From NCBI RefSeq assembly GCF_028201475.1, contig NZ_CP116383.1, positions 1,798,001-1,862,000 on the forward strand: 64,000 nt of DNA, given 5' to 3'. Shown piece by piece: positions 57,734 through 64,000 of this stretch. Below the pieces are notes generated by a model. That model saw only the letters and a program-made list of their open reading frames with translations. It did not search any database and had not been told where the DNA came from. The stretch's first letter is position 1; the number at the start of each line of letters is the position of its first letter. Source of the DNA: Vibrio sp. SCSIO 43137 (GTDB lineage: Bacteria; Pseudomonadota; Gammaproteobacteria; Enterobacterales; Vibrionaceae). A program made the position numbers and the translations under genes.

Positions 57734-59689
57734 TTATTGGGTTTTAAATCTTCCGACAACACCAGCTAATTCTGTTGAAAGTTGCTCCAGTCTGAAGGAT
57801 TGATTTTCCGACTCAACCGATGCCTCACGCGCTTTATTTGCTTCTGTGTGAATACTCTCCACATTTCTGTTTATCTCTTCAGCGACGATATGTTGTTCTT
57901 CCGCAGCGGTAGCGATCTGTGATGTCATGTCTCCAATGGATATTACAGACTGATTAATCGCTTCAAACACCGACTTTGTCTGTTCCGTCATCTCTACTGT
58001 TTTACCTGAAAACTGCATACTTTCAGATAGCCTGCCGGACACCAGTTCCGTCTGCTCCGTCAGGTTACGAATCATCACATCAATCTCTTCTGTCGACTCC
58101 GCAGTGCGCTTTGCCAGACTTCGCACTTCATCGGCAACCACTGCAAAACCTCTGCCGTGATCTCCGGCGCGTGCCGCTTCAATGGCGGCATTGAGTGCCA
58201 GAAGATTGGTTTGGTCTGCAATTTCACGAATCGTATCCAGAATTGATGTGATTCTGCCTGACTCCTGTGCCAGCTTCTGCATAGAGTGATTAGATTCCGA
58301 AACCGTGCTCTCCAGTACATTCACCAGTTCAGATGTGCTCTGGATAAACTCGCGACCACTCTCAACGTGATCCAGTCCCTCAGAAGCCGCTGTCGCTGTG
58401 CGGTTACAACTCTCGGCAACATCATTGGATGTAGCCACCATCTGATTAAATGCCGTGGCCACCTGCTCCAGCGATCCCGATTGCAATACGGAGATCTGTT
58501 TTACTTTCTGTGAGGTTTCATTAGTTTGAACAGAGGTTTTGTTAACACTATCGGCATTCTGTTTAATCTCTTTCACCAGATCATTAATGGAGCTGACAAA
58601 ATGGTTAAATGCAGACGCCATTTCCCCAATTTCGTTGTTTTTCTCTATATCAATTCGCCTGGACAGATCACCTTCACCAGTAGCGATGTTTTTTAGTTCA
58701 GAGGTAATCCGGTTAATTGGGTTAGTAATTCGACCCGCCAGCCAGTAGCCAAATAAGATGAAAAGAATACAGAGCACTACACCAATAACGGTAGTGATGT
58801 ATATAAGTGAATCAGCCGATGCAAACACTTCTTGCTGGGGAACAAAACCGATAAACTTCCAGCCCAATTCTGCGGAGGTATAGACATTCGCATACCACTT
58901 CTGTCCATCGACATAGATTTCTTTCAGGCCTGAGGCCGCTGAAAGGGTTGCCAGATCGCCTTCCAGCTCACTAAGTTGTTTAAAGTTACGTTCGCTATCA
59001 GACGGATCAGCCAGAACCACACCAGTATCTTCAACCAACATAATATAACCTGACTGACCGAAGGTGATTTCGTTTAGCATCTCAGTAAGCTTGTTCAGGC
59101 TAACATCCACTCCGACAACACCGCTCACTCCATTCTCACCTTTAAACTGAGTAAGCAGATCAAGAACCGGAGCTCCTGAGTTTAAGTCCATATAAGCCGG
59201 CGCTTTTATTACTCCGCCATTAAGCGCTTTCTGCCCTGCCAGATACCATGGCCGAACTCGGGGGTCCAGGTTGGCAATACTTTTACCACCCGGCCACTGA
59301 ATATAGCCTCCCTCACTGGTTCCGAGGAACACATATGCTAAATCAGGACGCGCTTCACCAAACTCTTCAAATAGACGATAAACGTTGGCTTCGACATCAC
59401 CATTACTCAAAGGGGTCATCTCTACAGCGGGACTATCCATGTAGCTGGTGACATTACTGCTGATAATCTTAACCTGACCAGTAGTGGCCAGATAAGAAGC
59501 GTCTTCAGCAAGACCGGAAATATAGAGAGAAAAAGTGTTATCTATCTGTTTAATTTCACTAAGGCTGTTCTGTTCAAACTGTTCAACCGCCTGCTCTCTT
59601 ATCTGATAAAACACCAGTGAAGATAGTGCTAACACAGGAACCAGAATACTGGTCAGAATGGCCAGAATAAATTGAGTTCTAATTTTCAT
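57734..59689 (-). CDS. Methyl-accepting chemotaxis protein, dCache type
   Basis: 651 aa from ATG 59689 (the frame opens 7 codons earlier without a better site). Membrane helix at ~8-28, large periplasmic dCache domain with the ligand signature [13 protein letters not shown], second helix at ~280-305, HAMP, and a cytoplasmic coiled coil with the signalling tip [21 protein letters not shown]. No C-terminal CheR pentapeptide. Senses a small ligand (dCache with RPWY often binds amino acids or amines; specificity not deducible) and signals to CheA/CheW. Confidence 0.94.
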   Translation of the reverse strand: MKIRTQFILAILTSILVPVLALSSLVFYQIREQAVEQFEQNSLSEIKQIDNTFSLYISGLAEDASYLATTGQVKIISSNVTSYMDSPAVEMTPLSNGDVEANVYRLFEEFGEARPDLAYVFLGTSEGGYIQWPGGKSIANLDPRVRPWYLAGQKALNGGVIKAPAYMDLNSGAPVLDLLTQFKGENGVSGVVGVDVSLNKLTEMLNEITFGQSGYIMLVEDTGVVLADPSDSERNFKQLSELEGDLATLSAASGLKEIYVDGQKWYANVYTSAELGWKFIGFVPQQEVFASADSLIYITTVIGVVLCILFILFGYWLAGRITNPINRITSELKNIATGEGDLSRRIDIEKNNEIGEMASAFNHFVSSINDLVKEIKQNADSVNKTSVQTNETSQKVKQISVLQSGSLEQVATAFNQMVATSNDVAESCNRTATAASEGLDHVESGREFIQSTSELVNVLESTVSESNHSMQKLAQESGRITSILDTIREIADQTNLLALNAAIEAARAGDHGRGFAVVADEVRSLAKRTAESTEEIDVMIRNLTEQTELVSGRLSESMQFSGKTVEMTEQTKSVFEAINQSVISIGDMTSQIATAAEEQHIVAEEINRNVESIHTEANKAREASVESENQSFRLEQLSTELAGVVGRFKTQ

Positions 59690-59943
59690 CGTCACAACAC
59701 CCAGACACACAATAAATATATCTGTAATATATCAGCATGGGTAATTAATAAAAGTGACAGTTCCTACTAAATTGAACAGTTATGACGTGGTTCTCTTTTG
59801 AGGTAATCAATGTAATAAAGTAACCAGATGGTTACGAGTGTACATTCAAGGTAAGAAATAAGGTGGCAAGCAAAGAGTGAAGCCTTATCTGTGTGTCTGC
59901 CACTCAGCGCAGCTACGCATAATATTCCGCAGATTTAACAGAC

Positions 59944-59976
59944 AAAAAAACGGCTCCTTAGCGAAGGAGCCGTTTT
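59944..59976. terminator. Bidirectional terminator
   Basis: AAAACGGCTCCTT-AGCG-AAGGAGCCGTTTT, between the DUF3360 gene and the chemoreceptor promoter. Confidence 0.88.
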
Positions 59977-60003
59977 CGTGATTAATTAGCTAGTGAGCTT
60001 AGA

Positions 60004-61455
60004 TTAACCAATAAGAGCTGGAATGCCCGGTAGCTGACCTACAACACCAAGAGCAACCACACAGATAATTACTGCGATAGCAGGTACAACGTATTTGTCT
60101 GCTGTTGAAAGGCTGTCCGCACGCTCTTTGTTACCAATGATACCAGTGTTGTCCAGCAGCATAGTCAGAGCCCAACCGAATACAGGGTTAACCAGTGCAC
60201 AAGCAAACATACAGATACCAGCACTTTGAGAGCTACGAGAAGATTTAACCATCTGCATACCCGCTTCAAGTAGTGGCAGGAATACACCTACAAGCAGAGC
60301 AACACGCAGTACAGGTTCCCACATAGCAAGATCCATCGGATAACCAAGTACCGCTGCGACAACACAAAGAAGACCAGTCAGGATAGCACCACCCGGAATA
60401 GGACGCTTAGCGATCGCAGCCGGAATCATGTAAGTACCCCAAGATGATGCAAGGTTACCACCACCAAGACCGGCACCAATGATCTGACGTACAGAACATA
60501 CCGCCATTGTGTCATCAACGTTCATCAGAGCTTTGTTTGCGCTCTTAGGATAGTTAAGTTCCTGGAATACGCGGTGACCAAGGAAGTCCGGAGACCACAT
60601 TGCAACCGCAAGAATCGCAAACGGAATTACCGCGATGAAGTGCTCAAGCTGAGGCCAGCCAATCTGCCAACCCGTGTTTTCGCCCCACCAGTAGAACGGG
60701 CTCATGTTCGGAAGACCTGGCTCTGTAACGAACTCGAAAGGTACGCCCATTGCGAATGCAACAACACCGGCAATCAGTGAACAAAGAGGAATCGCCAGCC
60801 AGCGCTTCTCGATTTTAGCAAGGTAAGCGTAAATAATGATGGTTGTCAGAATAACCACAAACGAGACTGCGCCCTGACCTTCAGCGATAGACCAGTTCTC
60901 AAATTTACCTAGCTGACCGATAAGGCCAACGGCACCAAGATAGATCAGAAGACCACCACGTACACCTTCACCTGTCAGGTTAAGTAGTCGTGATCCCCCC
61001 TTGGTTGCACTCAAGATCAAGCCAAACACACCAACCATAATACCGAGGGCTAACGGATGTCCCCCGGCGGCGGCAATCAATGGTATCAAAGGGATCATAG
61101 GTCCATGGGTACCGGCCAGGTTTGTAAGCGGGTTAATAATTGCTGAGAAAAAGACCACAAAAATAGCGCCAGCAATAAGAAGTTCAAAACGAACGTTTTC
61201 AGCTACAAACTCAGGAGACAAACCAAACTGTGCTGCGAAAGCTGCAACCATCGCGGTAACCATAACCACTTTACCAATAGTTGCGGCAAGTGCAGGAACC
61301 CAGTCCTCTATCTCAATACCAAAATCACGGAATGGTAAGTGAACACGCCATCTTTTCAGATCCATTATCGATAGCTCGTGTTCTAAATATTCTGTCCTTG
61401 ACTCAAACTCGCTCGCTTTTTTGCGGCGCTGTTGGTAAGTAGTTTGGTTACTCAT
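60004..61455 (-). CDS. DUF3360 family membrane protein (putative transporter)
   Basis: 483 aa, about 10-12 membrane helices after a charged ~70-residue N-terminal segment (SIMDLKRWRVHLPFRDFGIE). Layout recalls the SulP/uracil-xanthine permease fold (AGTHGPMIPLIPLIAAAGGH; GAGLGGGNLASSWGTYMIPA). Common in Vibrio. Substrate unknown. A long AT-rich upstream region (61456-62199) suggests strong regulation. Confidence 0.8.
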   Translation of the reverse strand: MSNQTTYQQRRKKASEFESRTEYLEHELSIMDLKRWRVHLPFRDFGIEIEDWVPALAATIGKVVMVTAMVAAFAAQFGLSPEFVAENVRFELLIAGAIFVVFFSAIINPLTNLAGTHGPMIPLIPLIAAAGGHPLALGIMVGVFGLILSATKGGSRLLNLTGEGVRGGLLIYLGAVGLIGQLGKFENWSIAEGQGAVSFVVILTTIIIYAYLAKIEKRWLAIPLCSLIAGVVAFAMGVPFEFVTEPGLPNMSPFYWWGENTGWQIGWPQLEHFIAVIPFAILAVAMWSPDFLGHRVFQELNYPKSANKALMNVDDTMAVCSVRQIIGAGLGGGNLASSWGTYMIPAAIAKRPIPGGAILTGLLCVVAAVLGYPMDLAMWEPVLRVALLVGVFLPLLEAGMQMVKSSRSSQSAGICMFACALVNPVFGWALTMLLDNTGIIGNKERADSLSTADKYVVPAIAVIICVVALGVVGQLPGIPALIG

Positions 61456-62199
61456 GTCTTCTCCGACGGGTTAAATTACTAATCGCAAAGTCAGTCAACT
61501 TATTTAATATATTAATTTTTAATATGTTAACTAATAATCTGAATGTTTAGCTTACTTAACAAGTTAACTATTCAATTAGTATTATAAAGTATGATTCAAC
61601 AGTGAATTTATATCATTACTAATCTCTGCATAAATATATTCCAGATCATATTTATGACATATATCTCATTATTTTTACCACTAAAGAAACCGAGTGCATA
61701 ATATAAAAATCAAATATATTTGAACAATTCAACTTTTTTATATTCATATATATCAACCGCTTACATGAACAAAATAACAGAAAATAACCGCAAGATAACA
61801 TTTATTTAACCTTTAAATAAAATCTAATCATTTTGAAAAAATATCAAATCACCCTATTTATTTCTAAGGGCAAATATAATGATTAACGCATTAATCATAT
61901 TATTACCACATTATAACACCATTATAACGCCCTTATAATCACCGTCTAATTTCCGTGTAATTAGATATTCTTAAATGATGTAATTGCATTACAAGTGCTA
62001 TATAAGTGTAGTTTCATTGAGTTAAATAACAATATATCTGGCTTCATATAAAACCAGTTGATATTAACTTATTTCACTCTAGTCTTATTTAAGAGTATTA
62101 TTGCAGTTTATTTCTTACTGAAGAGGGGAAGTAGCTTCAAATCATCTCCGGATATGAAGCCAATGTATTTGTGTTGAAGAGGCCTCTTGAGTCTCAAGG
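61456..62199. other. Long AT-rich intergenic region
   Basis: About 740 bp with no plausible ORF on either strand. Very AT-rich with several TATAAT-like and ATTATAAC words (for example the direct words CCATTATAAC and CCCTTATAAT near 61919-61938), consistent with regulator sites for the DUF3360 gene. No RNA gene recognised. Confidence 0.5.
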
Positions 62200-63999
62200 T
62201 TACCTGGATATATCTACATTCTGCTTAGTGGGAATAAACTGTATGCTTTTACCTTCACCTGTCAAAATCTGCACGGTTTCAGGAGCACCAGTCTCCCCTA
62301 TATACAACTCCCCTATTGCACTGGTGTTGACCACCTTTTGCTGACCCGGAGTATCAGGAGAACGCTTTTTAATGCGCAGGCGTTTACGCTTGGTAAACCA
62401 GTTTAATGGCGAATAAGAGCTATACAGCACCCGGTCCATAAGCTCGCAAAAGCTAAGCAGTCCGGCGGGAAACTCGTTTTTAATACCACTTGATGTGATT
62501 TGGTAGATATTCGGGCTGTTACGACGAAAACGCAGCTTAATGTCATAAGCAAAAGAGTAATGAACATCACCGGACAGAATAATAAAGTTATCGGGCGTTT
62601 TGGTATGGGTAAAGATACTCAGAAGGGTATTGGCTGCCCCCGGATGAGCCATCCAGTTTTCGGCATCAATAAGCAGTGGTTGGCCTAGCCAGGTCATCAC
62701 TCTCTGCAAAGCTTCAATAAACTTAACACCAAACATTGGAGCTGCAGAAACAATAATCACCGAATCCTCATGCAGCAGAGATTGCTGTAACTCACTCAAG
62801 GCTTCCCAGTCCATTAACCCTGAAGGCTTGTTCATTTTGGATTCCGACCGCCAGCGTCGGGTTCTGGTATCTAATACCACTACCTTTGGCTTTATATCAA
62901 TATCAAAATGCCACTTCTCAAAGGCATATAAATAACGGATAAAGGTATCGTGACTCTGTTCCGTTTGCTCAGCAAAAAAGTGACGGGCAAGGATGAGAAA
63001 CTCACCATCAAAGTTCTGTGGTTCATTGCCCCAGCCCTGACAAAGCCAGTAGCTGATCAGGCCGTTGCCTATTACCCGGTTAGCAAAAGCATTCGAATAG
63101 GCCGCTTTTTCCCACCCGACCGTCAGGTTCCAGTCGTCAGTAACGTCATGATCATCAAAAATCATATAGGTCGGTATATGAGCCATTAACCGCCGGCAGT
63201 GATTTAACCCGGAGACAAACTGATCGATATTCCGCTTTTCCTGATGCCACAACCGCTGCCATTTGGCTTCGATAGCACGTTGACCACTAACAAAGCCGTT
63301 CTGCTTTAATCTTTCACTATTCACCCGTTGCCAGAGCAGAGGCGACCAGACCAACAGATACATGGCGAAAAACTCTGAAAAAGTGATTAGATGGTTTTCA
63401 CTTTCGCGGGAACTGAATACAGGTTTGCTTCGTCTGGGCAACCAACTCAACAGACTCTCATCAGAAAGCCAGCTTCCCTGCTCTGTATAGTGAGGAAGAA
63501 TCCGCTCACGGGCGTAGAAGTTAAAGTCGTGCTGAAACAAGGCCTGACTATCCGGGACTAAAGCATGAGATAGTTTTTCATCGGGCAACCCCAGCAAGGT
63601 GATTACCTGCTGGATCGCATCCAGCATAGGGCCGGCAACATGGTCGGCATATACCTGATCCCCGCTCATCATAAGCAGTGCAGGCCTTTCACTTATACTG
63701 AGGCCGGAAACTTTGTTATCTGCAGCAACCAGACTATCCTTACTTCCATGGTGCGGGTTCCGGCAGGAACCATGCAGCATATAGTCCGCTCTAGAATGGA
63801 TAGCAAAAGAGATACGCTCTTCATCACCATAGAGCAGTGACGGATCCAGTTCTGTTAAATCGCCCAGCTGTGTAGAGATCTGATACTGAAGCTCTCTGTC
63901 CAGAGGAAAGTCTCCCGACACTCTCAGCAAAACTACCCAGGCATTTCGGCCGATCTGAATCTGTTCTTCTGCGGATATCTGATGAACCTGAAAAGCTTG
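62200..63999 (-). CDS. PhoD-like phosphatase, N-terminus outside window
   Basis: 600 codons are visible and the frame runs off the right edge; the TTG at 63930 is internal. Metallophosphatase motifs: HGSCRNPHHG, MMSGDQVYADHVAGPM, MIFDDHDVTDDWNLT, and LSGDVHYSFAYD near the C-terminus, as in PhoD/alkaline phosphatase D-type proteins. No signal peptide can be judged. Probably cleaves phosphoesters; cellular location unknown. The C-terminal ~90 residues are basic (WFTKRKRLRIKKRSP). Confidence 0.85.
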   Translation of the reverse strand, partial: QAFQVHQISAEEQIQIGRNAWVVLLRVSGDFPLDRELQYQISTQLGDLTELDPSLLYGDEERISFAIHSRADYMLHGSCRNPHHGSKDSLVAADNKVSGLSISERPALLMMSGDQVYADHVAGPMLDAIQQVITLLGLPDEKLSHALVPDSQALFQHDFNFYARERILPHYTEQGSWLSDESLLSWLPRRSKPVFSSRESENHLITFSEFFAMYLLVWSPLLWQRVNSERLKQNGFVSGQRAIEAKWQRLWHQEKRNIDQFVSGLNHCRRLMAHIPTYMIFDDHDVTDDWNLTVGWEKAAYSNAFANRVIGNGLISYWLCQGWGNEPQNFDGEFLILARHFFAEQTEQSHDTFIRYLYAFEKWHFDIDIKPKVVVLDTRTRRWRSESKMNKPSGLMDWEALSELQQSLLHEDSVIIVSAAPMFGVKFIEALQRVMTWLGQPLLIDAENWMAHPGAANTLLSIFTHTKTPDNFIILSGDVHYSFAYDIKLRFRRNSPNIYQITSSGIKNEFPAGLLSFCELMDRVLYSSYSPLNWFTKRKRLRIKKRSPDTPGQQKVVNTSAIGELYIGETGAPETVQILTGEGKSIQFIPTKQNVDISR

Positions 64000-64000
64000 C

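Overview
The window is a piece of a Vibrionaceae-like chromosome (AT-rich host DNA with a DUF3360 transporter, a BCCT betaine transporter, a GGDEF/EAL protein, a chemoreceptor, a DsbA and a glycine-cysteine-leucine tRNA cluster) interrupted by a complete, integrated T7-type podovirus of about 45.2 kb (10436-55604). Host assignment is inferred from gene content; no search was run.

Host left flank (1-10435): a truncated hypothetical gene, a PhnD-like sensor plus GGDEF/EAL operon, a small lipoprotein, a multiheme cytochrome, a MarR regulator divergent from a BCCT transporter, a PepSY membrane protein and a CopD/HemJ-like membrane protein. Then comes a decayed tRNA array with one intact tRNA-Gly(GCC) and ~243-bp repeats carrying broken tRNA-Gly copies.

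Prophage: the integrase cut a host tRNA-Leu(UAA) inside its anticodon arm. An 18-bp core is present at both ends (10436-10453 and 55587-55604), the 3' part of the tRNA lies at the left end and the 5' part at the right end. Just inside the left end the phage carries its own intact tRNA-Leu(UAA) with a sigma70 promoter and a UUCG-loop terminator, apparently replacing the destroyed gene. All phage genes but one run on the minus strand. In phage order (circularised through att) the virion genome probably begins near 17.1-18.3 kb: an ArdA-type antirestriction gene, small early genes, a DndB-like DGQHR protein, a winged-helix regulator, a ParE-like protein and the integrase; then att; then single-subunit RNA polymerase, SSB, RusA resolvase, a degenerate T7-lysozyme homologue, primase-helicase, DNA polymerase, ligase, exonuclease, an SPFH protein, MazG, an RlmN/Cfr-like radical SAM enzyme, anaerobic ribonucleotide reductase NrdD/NrdG, and the T7-like head, tail, internal-virion, fibre, lysis and packaging genes, ending with terminase at 18.4 kb. 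Six copies of an SP6/T7-like promoter (TTAAGGCCACCTATAAG) mark the transcription units of the phage polymerase. Six copies of a palindrome (TRCTCAC-NN-GTGAGCA class) lie at the early region and at the polymerase gene, where one sits in the spacer of a sigma70-like promoter; they look like lysogeny operators.

Most striking result: at least eleven phage genes have no plausible ATG/GTG/TTG start but begin, at a good Shine-Dalgarno distance, with ATA, ATC, ATT or ACG. They are portal, major capsid, an internal virion protein, tail fibre, a membrane/coiled-coil lysis protein, endolysin, HNH nuclease, small and large terminase, RusA and NrdD. Several use TAATA or TAATC stop-start overlaps exactly where neighbouring genes use TAATG. 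A dnaX-type A-AAA-AAG slippery site followed by a stem-loop marks a likely programmed -1 frameshift at 41884-41890.

Host right flank (55605-64000): 5' part of tRNA-Leu, tRNA-Cys and the tRNA promoter, then a Cys-rich exported protein, DsbA, a FlaG-like protein, a methyl-accepting chemotaxis protein, the DUF3360 membrane protein and the C-terminal bulk of a PhoD-like phosphatase.
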